From: Lasiosphaeria ovina
Lineage: Eukaryota; Ascomycota; Sordariomycetes; Sordariales; Lasiosphaeriaceae
Assembly (NCBI GenBank): GCA_033439765.1
Contig: JAULSN010000001.1
Coordinates: 124,001-188,000 of the forward strand
Length of the DNA stretch: 64,000 nucleotides
Reading direction: 5' to 3'
Below, in pieces: positions 1 through 10,484 of the stretch (the first letter of the stretch is position 1; every line of letters begins with the position of its first letter). The notes below the pieces were generated by a model. It ran no database searches. It was given only the letters and a program-made list of their open reading frames with translations, and was not told the DNA's origin. Made by a program: the position numbers and the translations under genes.

Positions 1-507
1 CTCCCTGAGGAAGGTAGGGTTAAGGATGTTCATCTTGAAGGCCTTACTCCGTCCTTTCTCGTATTTGACCTCTGCGTTGGACCAGAGGTGGAAGTCCTTA
101 GCCGTAGCTGCCCGGTATAGGTTGTTGTAGACCCTATCACCGTCTACGGCCACGAAGACTCCGTTGCCTCGGAGCCAGTTGCGGAGGGTGGTCTGCGCTC
201 GGCCCGGGACCTTCGCCTAGGCGGCGCTGTCCCAGTGCCCGAATTCTTCAGTGAACTGTACCCACGCGTATCTTCCTATCAGGGCCTTATTCTGCCAGTA
301 TTGTAGTAGAAAGTGAACGTGGCCACTAATCTGCTTGGTCGTTGGTGAAGTGAGTTGATCGAACTTGGTTAGTTCGCCCCAGGTTGTAGGGTCCACTTCG
401 CCCTGAAGGTCGGGTGGGATCGCGGGTCCCGGGCTACGGGGGGGTTCTTCATAGGCCAGTCGGCTAGGCGAGGGTTCCGGGGACCCGGTACTCTTGTCTT
501 CAGGCAT
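1..507 (-). pseudogene. Retroelement gag-like reading frame, interrupted and cut by the window edge
   Basis: On the minus strand an open frame starts with ATG at 507 (MPEDKSTGSPEP...) and runs about 96 codons to an in-frame TAG at 217-219. The same frame then stays open to position 1 and reads like ordinary protein (AKVPGRAQTTLRNWLRGNG...). The N-terminal part is Pro/Ser-rich and the rest has tryptophans and charged residues. Its position downstream of the LTR at 1134-1379 suggests a gag-type first frame. I do not recognise a conserved domain, so the family (copia or gypsy) is open. The stop could also lie in an intron or be read through. The C-terminal part lies beyond the window. Confidence 0.4.
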
Positions 508-1133
508 CGTGGCTATCGTGGAGGTAAAGGGGTCTGGGGAGGGGCTGTAGGCTCGGAAACGAAGGACTTGGAGGAGCCGTCGGTAGGCTCGGAAACGAAG
601 GACTTGGAAGAGCCGTCGGTAGGCTCGGAAACGAAGGACTTGGAAGAGCCGTCGGTAGGCTCGGAAACGAAGGACTTGGAAGAGCCGTCGGTAGGCTCGG
701 AAAGTAGGAAAATGGTACCGAAGGAAGGTCGAAAAGAAATAGAGGGTAAAGCAAGGGAATACGAAGAAGTGAAGCGCGTAATGAAGGAATGAAGGGTGTA
801 CGCGTTAAACGCGTACGTTGTTGCTCGGTCGGTCGATCAATTGATCGCGTAAGCTGTGCGTGGTAGACGCTCTACGGCTAGGTGACGCCAGGGAGTCGGT
901 CACGGCCACTTCTTCCGTAGATTTGAAGGTCCTCGGGCTGCGCTTGAGATTCGAGGCACGAATGCTCCGTTATACCGTCTCTTGCGTAGGCGGGGATACC
1001 TTCCTTAGCACAGGTTCGTAGGAGGGGCCGGCTTCCGGGCCGACCGGTCTCCACGGCGCTGTCTCTTCTAGTTGAACCTTGCTGATCTGTGGCGCTGGAC
1101 TGCTCCAACAGTGGTGAATTAACCACTGATCAG
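508..1133. other. Internal leader of the retroelement
   Basis: Apart from the 36-bp repeat, this stretch between LTR and gag-like frame contains only short open frames on both strands and no domain I recognise. The sequence just inside the LTR end would be the primer-binding site; I cannot match it to a tRNA by eye. Confidence 0.35.
546..700. repeat. Tandem repeat, 36-bp unit, about 4.3 copies
   Basis: The unit GTAGGCTCGGAAACGAAGGA followed by CTTGGAAGAGCCGTCG is repeated head to tail with only one or two substitutions between copies. 36 bp is a multiple of three, so both strands stay open across it (EEPSVGSETKDL on plus, a Pro/Ser/Leu-rich repeat on minus). It lies between the LTR and the gag-like frame, that is, in the leader of the retroelement, so a coding role is unlikely. 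Confidence 0.85.
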
Positions 1134-1379
1134 TGTTGGAATCACCAGGGTACCGGTACTGGAATCAACAGGTGCGCTGCGCGCCGTAAGCTGGTGGTTC
1201 AAGTGATGGATTCGTTGTGTGTGTTCTATCTATCTGTTCCCCTGAGCGGGCCGTTCCAGATATCTGGGCCTGCGCCACCATAGCCACGGTGTGGCTAAGT
1301 CGCAGAGCCGTGGCGCCACCACAGCCACAGTGCGGCTGAGCCGCAGAGCCCCTTGACTTATATGCGCGTTATTCCAACA
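1134..1379 (-). mobile_element. LTR of a retrotransposon (246 bp)
   Basis: The segment begins TGTTGGAAT and ends ATTCCAACA, the TG..CA inverted termini of a long terminal repeat. On the minus strand a TATA-like ATATAAG lies about 17 bp inside the leading end (1357-1363), and open internal sequence continues towards position 1. This fits the 5-prime LTR of an element on the minus strand whose body runs off the left window edge. The partner LTR and target-site duplication are outside the window, so LTR identity rests on the termini, size and the downstream internal region. A 38-bp direct duplication sits inside it (1272-1309 and 1313-1350). Confidence 0.55.
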
Positions 1380-1640
1380 GTTCTCTTCCATTGGCCGACG
1401 TGTGTGAAAGGTGTGGTTACCTAAATACACAATTAACGGACCTCGTTTTAAACAGCATGACATGAATCCTGGACAATTATGAACATTTATCTCATATACG
1501 ATAATGCGCCGATGCCAAGTCAAAGTCTCAGTTCCAGACTCAACCAATCAATTCCTGGCACTCAAGACTTTTTCAAATTTTTTTCTTGAACGACTCCGAA
1601 ATAATTACACAAACAATAGCCCGGCCATAGACTACCTTAC

Positions 1641-3673
1641 CTACGTCTTCTTCATAACCACCCTCAAAGCCGGGGACTCGATGCTGACAACCTTGCCGGC
1701 CTTGTCAATCTCAAAGACGAACTCGTCGAGCGACTGGGTGCCGTACGTGACGCTCGTTAGCGTAACCCAGCTGCCGCAGTCGGTCGAGAACATGTCGTTG
1801 CGGGCAGGCAGGCCGACGTCCTCAAACGTAGCCTTGAAGGCGGCGCTGCGCGAGCCGTCGGCCCGCACCGTCTCGAGCCCCGTCGGGTAGAGCCGGATGC
1901 TCGGCTGCACGCCCGTGTACCCGGCCGCCAGCACCACGGCCGTCGTCTGCATGTCGGTGCCGTTGCTCAGCCAATTCTCGATGCCCAGCCCCGGCCGGTC
2001 GTCCTGCGTGGTCAGGCGCAGCGACGAGTTGGTCGACGCCGAGCGGTAGTCGCCCGCGTACTTGGCGTTGGCCTGCTCGCGCGCCGCGGCCTCGAGCGCG
2101 GGCAGGAGGCGCGCGCCGATGAGGTCGGCGAGGTTGAAGTTGCTGTTGCCCGGGATGGCGGGGCCGGCAATCAGCACCGAGAACCCGACGTCGTAGTCGG
2201 GCAGCAAGTTGATCAGCGACGAGTAGAAGCCGATGCGCCCGGCCTTGTTGTACGCGTCAACGGTGCGCTTGCCGTTGGCCAGCGGCAGAATCACCCGCCG
2301 GATCCCCCACGGGTACCCCACGCCCGCCACTGGCTCCGACGTCAGCGCTGCCGGCTTTAGCCACCGCCGCGACAGCGCCGGTGCGAGCAGAGACGACCCC
2401 AGGATCGACCGCCCGAGCACCGACAGGTCGCCTACCGAAGAGTACATATTTCCGGCCCTGTTTAGCGTGAGTAAACCTCCCAAAATTTGGGCCGTGAGGG
2501 AGATGGAAAAGAAAAAAGCAAAGAAAAGAAAAGAAAAGAAAAGAAAAGAAAAGAAAAGAAAAGAAAAGGGGTAGACTTACGGGCTTTCGTCGCCCAGCTG
2601 ATAATACCAGGTCGAGTCGGACACGTTTCCAGGGATGACGCCTTGCTCGGCGGGCGCGCTGTCGTAGTAGGTGCGGTTGAGGCCCAGCGGGCTCAGGATG
2701 CTGTCTTGCATCATGGATTTGAAGCTTTTGCCCTTGATGCTCTCGAGCGCGTACGCCAGGATCTGGAAGCCCGTGTTGGTGTACGCCGGCGTTGTGAAGG
2801 GCGCGTACGATGGGTATGCCTGCAGCAGCCCGTCGAAGAATTCTGCAGTTTATTGTTAATCAGAAAATTGTTTTCATCAGGGGCTGGGTTTGCGTCTCTG
2901 GGGCCTTACGGGTCCGGTTGCACAGCGGCCACTGGCCGCACGGATTCAGCATCGGGTCGGAGTTATTCAGGGGCGGAAGCCCCAGCGACACGGCCGTGCT
3001 CTGATTAATCTGCTGCGACAGCTCGCCCAGCAACCCATCTGCAAAGACAAGGTGATTAGCCGCAGCTCGCTGTTAACAAGCATGCTTATTGCACAGGACC
3101 GGCCTCACAGTCTCTGATGGCCCCCGACAGCTGCGATGCAAGTGCACCGATGGTGACGTCCTGCCACGGGACATTCTTGACGGGGTCGTTCTCGGCCTTG
3201 GCCCGCTCGGCAGCGGCGGCCAGCTCGGGCACGTACTTGGTGATTGGTTCGTTCCACTTGGCGTCGCCGTCCTGGGCGAGCCAGGTGTAGACGGCAAAGA
3301 CCTTGGTCAGGCTGCCCAGGCGGTAGACGGTGCTGGAATCGACGCGCTTGACCCCGGCCGCCGACGAGTTGCTGGCAGCCAGCGCCGACGCCGTGTGGTG
3401 CCAGCTGAAGACGACGGGCGTGTCGCCGCTCGTGCTGAACACCTCGATACTGTAGCTGGTCGTGTTGGCCAGCACCGCGGCCGAGTTGTCCTGGTCGCGT
3501 GCCGTCAGCGCCTGCGTGAGGTTGGCCAGCGCCGACCGTATCGCCGCGCTCGAGTTGAAGTTTCGCGGCTTCTCAAACACGGGGCCCAACGGCGGGCAGT
3601 TGGGCGCCGCCAATGCCGTCCGTGCCGTGACAGCTGCTAGGAGCAGCAGCAGTCGCCGCGTTGGGTTCCGCAT
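1641..3673 (-). CDS. Secreted serine beta-lactamase-like (class C / LACTB-type) hydrolase
   Basis: Four exons, complement(1641-2457, 2581-2842, 2910-3038, 3109-3673), encode 590 residues; all phases agree. An N-terminal hydrophobic signal (RRLLLLLAAVTARTALA) precedes the catalytic region. The nucleophile motif SLTK (SxxK) is near residue 121 and YTN (YxN) near residue 252, the two hallmark motifs of class C beta-lactamases and DD-peptidase-like esterases. The last 270 residues look like the separate C-terminal domain seen in fungal members of this family (ARB_00930 type). Such proteins act as secreted or vesicular serine hydrolases of uncertain substrate, and true lactam hydrolysis is not implied. 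Intron 3 carries a long GAAAA pentanucleotide run. An MFS transporter follows upstream on the same strand; a detoxification pair is possible but unproven. Confidence 0.85.
2503..2569. repeat. (GAAAA)n microsatellite inside an intron
   Basis: About nine to ten GAAAA units (plus strand) fill the third intron of the beta-lactamase-like gene; in the sense direction this is a pyrimidine-rich TTTTC run just downstream of the GTAAGT donor. Confidence 0.85.
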
Positions 3674-4732
3674 GGTGAGGGCTGCACGATGACCTGTCCG
3701 TGAGAATCTATCCAGGCGCGTATGACCTTTCGCTGTTGCTACTAAAGAACCAAGGACATGAGATACAGCGTCAAATCACATTCCTAGGATGGTTTGCATT
3801 CTATGCACAGCAGTAGGTATATGGGCTTTATGGCTTAACCTGGGTCCATATTTAGGACACAGGTATAGATAGATTGGAGCTTTCCTGTCGGCTCGCAGCT
3901 GCAACGTTCCTGGCATCCAGGCATTTGGTAACATGGCAACCACGCAAACCCCGGCTCGCTTCCCGGAGCCTTCTAAAAGGAGCCTCGTCAACCATCTTCC
4001 TATTTATAGCGGAGCGCAAATATGCGTCTGGGTGCTCCCGGGATGCGTGTCCCTGTCCGGCGCGGAATCTCGCGGCAGGAGATGGGGAATACTATGCGAT
4101 AGTTCTTTCGGCGCTATTGATACAGTAGACACTGCAAAGCTTGCCTTGATTGCTGTTTGTGGTCGGCTGAATTGCCCAGATTGCAGTCGCTCCGGGGTGG
4201 CGGCTGCCCCTTGTGTGTCCGTTGTGCCTCAGACCGGATAAATTGTCGTCTCTGTCGCCGCTTCGGTGGATGCACTCCGCGTCCCCGGTTGGCTCTGTGG
4301 AAGGGTATGGGTGTCCCTGCAGAGAAATAATGCCGAATACTGCAGCTCTTCTCCATGACCTACCTACATATATCTGCCTGTCAACTTGGTTGTTCCCATT
4401 ATTATTCCCTGAGCAGACTAATTACACCTTGAAAGCTGTATTAGAAAGAGTATCACAGTCAAGTCTAGAAGAACAGCGCCTAACAAATAACACCAAGGGC
4501 ATGAATTTGGGGCTCGCTACGAGTACCATCTATTAGATCTAAGAAAATAAAAGACTTTATCTGCAGGTGTCTCATGAATCATGATTAAATACGGTAAAAA
4601 CCAGTAATTACCATCAACAAACTTCTTCCAGCACGAGTTATCAGTACATGTCTCTTCTTAATCTCCGTCAGAGTGCGCGAAGAAATACAAAACTCGGCTC
4701 CACCTAGTTTGACCTCTCACCCCCCTCATCTG
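3674..4732. other. Intergenic region, no gene seen
   Basis: This 1.06-kb stretch holds the promoter of the beta-lactamase-like gene (right next to 3673) and the 3-prime region of the MFS gene. Open frames here are short, in several phases, and lack splice or domain support. Confidence 0.6.
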
Positions 4733-6683
4733 CTAAGCAGCTGTGTTTTCCGCCTCCCGAGACGCGAGCCGCTTCATGCGCGCCTCGCGCCATTCCTCGC
4801 CGTGAGCCCATTGAAGCCAGAGCAGTGGTGACATGGCGGCCGAGATGGCGGCCAAGACGAGGAACGTGAGCCCAGCGCCGAGTGCATCGATAATGAGCTG
4901 GACGACGGCAACGCCCAGGGCGCCAATGCTGCAGCGGATCAGATTGTTGACGGCCGTGGCGCCGGCGCCGGCGCCGGGGTACAGATCAACCATCAGCGCG
5001 CTGTTCTGGGTGAATATGGCCGTGGCCGTGAAGGCGATGATAAACTGCAGCACTAGTGGCAGCGCCATGCCCTGCTTCGAGTCGAACTTTGGGCTGGCCA
5101 TGGCGAACCCGTATCCGCCCGCTGCGAGCACAAACAGGATGGCGAAATACCACGACGACCGCAGCCGCGCGCGCGACACAGGGAAGTCGGCCAGCTTGTT
5201 GTGGTCCAGCAGCACGTCGGCTGGGAGACCGCGGGCAGTGCGGTACTGGTTCTCGACAACACGGTAGTCCCGGTCAAGGAGACTGCCGGTGAGACACGAC
5301 CCGACGACGCACGCAGCGCCGTTGGGCAGGAAAATTAACCCGACCTGGAGGTTGCTGAGGTGGAAGCGCGGCTGGAACAGCGCTGTCGTTGACGCCGTCA
5401 TCATGCTCCAGATGGCGTAGACCACAGCGCCAAAGGCGAGCGTGGCAAACACGTCCTTCTCACAGAGAAAGCGAAGCGGTGCCAATATGGACGACATGGA
5501 AATTTTGGGAGCGGTGCGGGCGATCTCCTCGTCCCTGTCCTTGGAGTAACTCGGCGTCTTCTGCCAGTAATGCCTGCTGAGGGAGTGGTGGATGAAGGGG
5601 CGGTTGACTCCCGAGAGGGGCACCGTGCCGTTGCCAGCTATGCGATGGAGCGTCTCGGGAAGAAAGAGGAGCACGACAAGGAGTGCGACGGAACCGAGAA
5701 TAAAGAGGAACCAAAAGATGGCGTGGTAGCCAAAGTACTCGCTGACGATACCTCCAATAACGGGGCCAATTGACTGGCCCAGCATGCGGACTGTGCATCC
5801 CACTCGGTCAGCAAACTAAGCCCCCCCCGGGGCGGACATTTAGGGGCCATTATCACTCACTGCCGCCAAAGCTTCCCATGAAACCACCTCGTTCCTTGGC
5901 CGTCGTGATATCCCCAATGACACCAGCACCTGCCACGTCACGAGCAAGGAATTAGTCTAGCTGCAGACAGTGAGAGTTGAGGGCCAGCTTTGCTATACGC
6001 ACCAACCGAGATGGTGGCAGCACTGCCAGCCGCCTGGAGAGCTCTAAAGACCATCAAGCCAGCCAGGCTTTTGCTAAATACCAGGCAGATCGTGGCGACG
6101 AGATACACGGCGAACGTGCTAATGAAGGTGATCCTGCGCCCGTGCGTGTCACTCAGGGGGCCCCAGAGAGATGGTGCAACGCCCTGAACGGCCATGTACA
6201 CCGTCACCGTAAGGGAGATCAGAGCCACGCTGGCGTGTATCTCCTGGCATTTCCCCAAAGGGAGTGTCAATAAACAAGGCAGGGCGGGTTGGGGTTCCGG
6301 TTTGCTGGACCTACGTCGGCGATGACCCCCAATACTGGAAAGTAGATGTTGCTTGAGAGGAGCGACAGCAGGCCGGCAAACGATACGATGTAAACTAGAT
6401 GCCACTTCTTGCGCTTGGTGAAGACGTGGCTTTGCGGTGACGTGGTCGACGTCTTGTTCCCGTCTTGAACTTGGGCCAGAGTCGTCACAATCGGCTTCTC
6501 GTCTGGGGCAACCGAGTCCCTATTTATACCTCCAGTACGCCCTTTCGGCCGCGGCGGTGGCGACGAAATACTGCCGGTTCGCGCAGAATTACCGCACTTT
6601 CCCGAGCTAGCAGCAATGCCTCTGGTAAATGGGTTCTGAGTCTCGAGCATCGCCGAGCTCTGGGCCTCAACTGGCGGTTCCAT
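4733..6683 (-). CDS. Major facilitator superfamily transporter, DHA1 (drug:H+ antiporter) type
   Basis: Four exons, complement(4733-5790, 5861-5929, 6003-6243, 6315-6683), give 578 residues with consistent phases. A hydrophilic N-terminus of about 90 residues precedes helix 1 (YIVSFAGLLSLLSSNIYFPV). The loop 2-3 signature GPLSDTHGRR (around residues 160-170) and the helix 5 segment MLGQSIGPVIGG (antiporter motif C region) mark a 12-helix DHA1 exporter, probably of the plasma membrane. The ATG at 6681-6683 is the first one that fits the family length. Family members export drugs, polyamines or small metabolites using the proton gradient; the substrate cannot be read from sequence. It lies tandem to the beta-lactamase-like gene on the same strand. 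Confidence 0.9.
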
Positions 6684-8270
6684 CGTAGCAAGGTCTCTCT
6701 GTATGGGGGTGTCCAACTCGACTCTAATACGTATCCCGATGAGTGACGGGTGAAATCTGGGGTTAAAGCACAAGTCGCGGATGACAAGCAACTGGAATGA
6801 GATCCCTCCGGCTTATATCTCCAAAGCAGCCCAGACCGGGCCCAAGTATAACATCAACCTAGAGGATACGGCCCATACAATCCATGAACAGACAGGGCAA
6901 AGTTTAACTTTCGAAGTCGAGGGCCGAGAGCGTTCCAGAGGGCGGTACGGCCGCAAAGCAGGGGTATGGCGAGAGGTTCTGAGCCCAAGATTCCGACAAG
7001 CTTCGACAAGACCGTCGAGGCTGTCTCCTGGGCAGTGGCAGCAGTAGTGGCAGATGCTTTGGGGACTAGAATTGCGGAACGGAAAACTGAGAAAGACGCC
7101 AATACGGCCATAAGAAAAGGATGTGCCAGCTATGACAGCAGCGACCCCTAGTACCGACAGGAACCTGTAGATGCACGCCACAAACGTCAACCCAGCGGGC
7201 TCCATGATGTGCATATGTGGTCTGGCTCTGGCTCCCCACACGCACGAGTTGCTCCTGTCCTGGCTAGACGGGTACAGGGGTTGACGCTCGATGGGCTTTC
7301 GAGGGATGGGACGAGAGCGGGTGGCATGCTGTCTCTTCCACTCGAAAAAGGCAAAGCTTATCTGCCTCTCATATTTCTGGTCGGGCGTATTGAATCTCCT
7401 GATACTAGAGATGGCGTGCCTGCAGGCCGCCGTACGTTAGTGACGCTGGAGAGTTTTGGGGAGGGTATCCGCTATTTACCCCTGGTATGGAGGCCAGAAC
7501 ACCTTGGGGGTGCATTAACGGCCAAGTTCTGTTCGTTCGCAACAGCAGGCCGTTGGGAGCACGCTGTCAAACTCTCTTCAACTACGGCCGCAAATTTCGC
7601 CGTCTCCTCCGTCCGGTCGCCTGTTAGCGCGGGAATGCTGAGTTGTGCTAGCACGGCTCGAGATTAAGCTTTCGCATTCCGAACCTTGACAGGTCGAAAA
7701 ATTCCATCGACATGTTCTCAACAGTCTAAAGCGCGTCGAGGAAATGGAAACTCGGAATTTGTAGACCCCTGTGTCTAAGCTGCGCGGCCCAGGCAGATAT
7801 GATCCGTGACTCCCTTCTGTTCTGGCAAATATGCTGGTCTTGATGTGCGCCCGTCTAGCTGATATCCTTTGTTTTTCTGGCCCACCGTCACTGGTGCCGG
7901 CATGGTTGGGTAGGTGTACAGAATCGGGAAGATATACTATTTTGTGACGCTGTCAATTTCGAAACCTCAGAATGTTGCCATGACCCCTGTCCCGAGCCTT
8001 CACAGAAGCCTGTGTCTATGATATCTAAATAAAAGTGCAAAACAAAGAGCGCTTCTTTCAATCCCGCTGGTGAATGACATCCTTTCTTATCGAAATTTGG
8101 GCCCCCCGAATCATCAAACGCCGCTTCCATGCTGGTGGTGGTAATGTGGTGGTGCTTTTGGCACACGCCGAAAAGGGTTAAGTGGGTATCAGAGAGGAAA
8201 GGAGAATGCTTCTGCCGAAGCCGTGCCAGCAAACCCAACGCCTTGAGCCATCGGGAAAACCCGAATCAGC
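6684..8270. other. Intergenic region, no supported gene
   Basis: This 1.6-kb stretch includes the MFS promoter and the 3-prime flank of the next gene. A minus-strand frame near 7203 starts MEPAGLTFV and is hydrophobic for about 30 residues, but it degenerates into an unconvincing sequence and I could not splice it into a family; see the rejected list. Confidence 0.5.
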
Positions 8271-9640
8271 TCAGGCCAGTGGGGCCTGCTTCTTGTACTG
8301 CATCTTCCTAAGCGACATCCATAGGCTCCTCGCGTCGTATTTCCTTGTCTTCGGGTTGTACCAGCCAAAGACGTCAATAACGACGTAGGCCTTCGAACTC
8401 TCGAGCTCGATCAGACCAGAGACCGCAACACAACCGCGCGGCGGGAGCTCTCTTGTTGGCTTCCATACCTGGTTGTACTTTTTCTTGAACGCCTCCCACG
8501 GACTGTCAGTGAAGCTGCGTATCTTGTTTTCGCCAGTGAAGCGCTCGCCAGACACTTTCCCTGCCTCTGTGGCTTTGCTAGCTGTATTTGAAGGTGATGT
8601 TTCTGCCGTCATCGCACCCGGGTTCTTAACCTCCTCCGGCCGCTTCGTCGCCTGCTGCCGAAGCTGCTCCAGCGCCTTCTGCACTTGGGCATTTTGAGAT
8701 GCAGGAAGGGTTGCAGGGCCGCTAGGTGTCGGCCCATTCACGTAGTTCCCAGAGGACCCGGGAACATCAATGCCAAAGTATCTCGCAACGTCGCTGGCTG
8801 TTTGTCGCACCAAAGTCTTGCCGAATTCCCAAAACGACAGCGCCATAGGCTGAGGCCAGAATATTCGCTCTAGCAGCTTGGCGTGCGACGCCGCGATAGG
8901 TCGCGTGGCAATTTCGACCGTGTCATCCGTAATAAGAATGCTTCAGATCGGGCTGATGTTAGCGCAATGCTCATTAAACCACAAATGTTGGGCCCAACAT
9001 ACCCAGATCGTTCAAACTCGGGCGGAGCCTTGTAAGGATAGTCGAGATCGATCCAGACCCTCCTGAGCTTCAAGTCCTTGCCACACCTCGACATGAGCGG
9101 CACATTGTTGGATGCGGCTGATAGTACAATGCCGGCGAGCATATCTAGCCAGGTGGTTAGCCAGCCATTTGGCAACCTGCGCCATGCCTTTCCCGTGTCT
9201 CATACCTCTGATTTTGTTCTGTAGCTCACGGTCCGTAGATATCCTCACAAATTCCCTCCATTCCGGGCTGTTACCCGTGTAGGGTTCTGGTGGGTGGACC
9301 TTGGTGGTCAACGGCAGGGGGAAGAAGAGGTTCACCGGCTCCTCGTCGACTATTGGACCATTTTTCTCGGCGTCCTCCAACATGTTGACGGTGTATGTGG
9401 TTATGTAATGTATCAGGTAGAGGTTGAAGGTCCATAACAGGATTCGCCTGATGGAAAACACCCTGTCAGCAAGGCTCTGCGAGGAAGGGGGGGGCGGGTT
9501 GAGTGAGTCTCGTACTTCCGTCGGGCCACGTTCTTAATCCTGACCCTCTGAACCCTTATCACTGTTGGGGGGGCGTCCTTTGGAAGAGATAATTTCGTCT
9601 TGTGAAAGATGACCCTCAACGGTCTGGTAATGGACCCCAT
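8271..9640 (-). CDS. Conserved-looking hypothetical protein, 392 residues
   Basis: Four exons, complement(8271-8940, 9003-9144, 9206-9447, 9516-9640), join in phase. The 60-nt intron 2 has a CTAAC branch site 18 nt from its acceptor. The start MGSITRPLRVIFHKTK is basic and lacks acids for 40 residues, with many Arg/Lys, as in mitochondrial presequences. It is followed by one hydrophobic segment (ILLWTFNLYLIHYITTYTV, about residues 44-62). The middle contains LDYPYKAPPEF and the C-terminal half ends with a compact block (AYVVIDVFGWYNPKTRKYD...WMSLRKMQYKK). A tail-in, single-pass organelle membrane protein is my inference. I do not recognise the family. Confidence 0.75.
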
Positions 9641-10484
9641 GGAGGCGATAGAGGCGGCGCGCCGTCGCCGTGGCCGCTGCGGGCAGAAAAGCGAGGGTGG
9701 GAAGGCGTCGAGACTGCTTGTGCTCGATCCAGCGCGCAGGACACTCGCCGGGGGAGCCCGCTTGCAGAGGGAGACGGTAGCTGCAAATGGGTTTTCAGAT
9801 GGATGTCGGGTTGAAGAAGAGATGGCGAAAGGAATGCAGGTGCCTTTACCTTTGCCGGTAAGCTTTTCTGTGCAAAGTGCCCAGTTCCGAAAGCACCACG
9901 TCCGTCCTCGGGTCCCAACTCAGTGTGGTTTTGACTTGGCTCGCGCACAGGGTACAGTGTGAGCGACAAGAGCCTTGACAGTGCGAATCAGTCTAGTGGG
10001 GTAAGACACTAGGTGAACGGGCACGAGGCGAGGCGAGACGCCATGACGCGGACAACAACAGTGTAACAAAAGATCACTCCGGTGCGCCTTTGCAGCCTGA
10101 TTTGCAGGCTCAAAAAGTAAAGGAACTCTCCGAAGACTCATGTATTATATTATTTTATTTAAAATATATGCATTTTACCAGTTTCAGCGGTATTACGGAT
10201 ACGTGGTTCGTATCAAAGTGCTCCAAACATACATACAGGGGACGAGCGACCTCGGTGCACAGTGCTCAGACACTCAGCTCCCGGCAGGCAAACAACGGAG
10301 GCGGCTCAGGCCAGGTGGACCGCCGCGACCCCAAAAGCTCGGATCCCCTGCACCACCAACGTCAACTCCAGGACGGGAACATCGAAAGCTCCAACCCGGC
10401 ACCAAGCGTCAAACCATCAATCGATCAGCCTACTTCAAATTGTTCTCGACGCCCCCAGCCGCATCTCCCCGGGCGCTATTCGAA
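9641..10484. other. Divergent intergenic region
   Basis: The stretch lies between the minus-strand gene starting at 9640 and the plus-strand gene starting at 10485, so it carries two promoters. An AT-only block at 10141-10175 (tattatattattttatttaaa) is the only plausible TATA-like sequence. No coding frame is supported. Confidence 0.5.

Noticed and set aside
6813..7241. Minus-strand frame starting MEPAGLT, reminiscent of HeLo-type domains.
   Set aside because: Only the first few residues resemble that family. The rest is Cys/His/Pro-rich and does not splice into a sensible domain.
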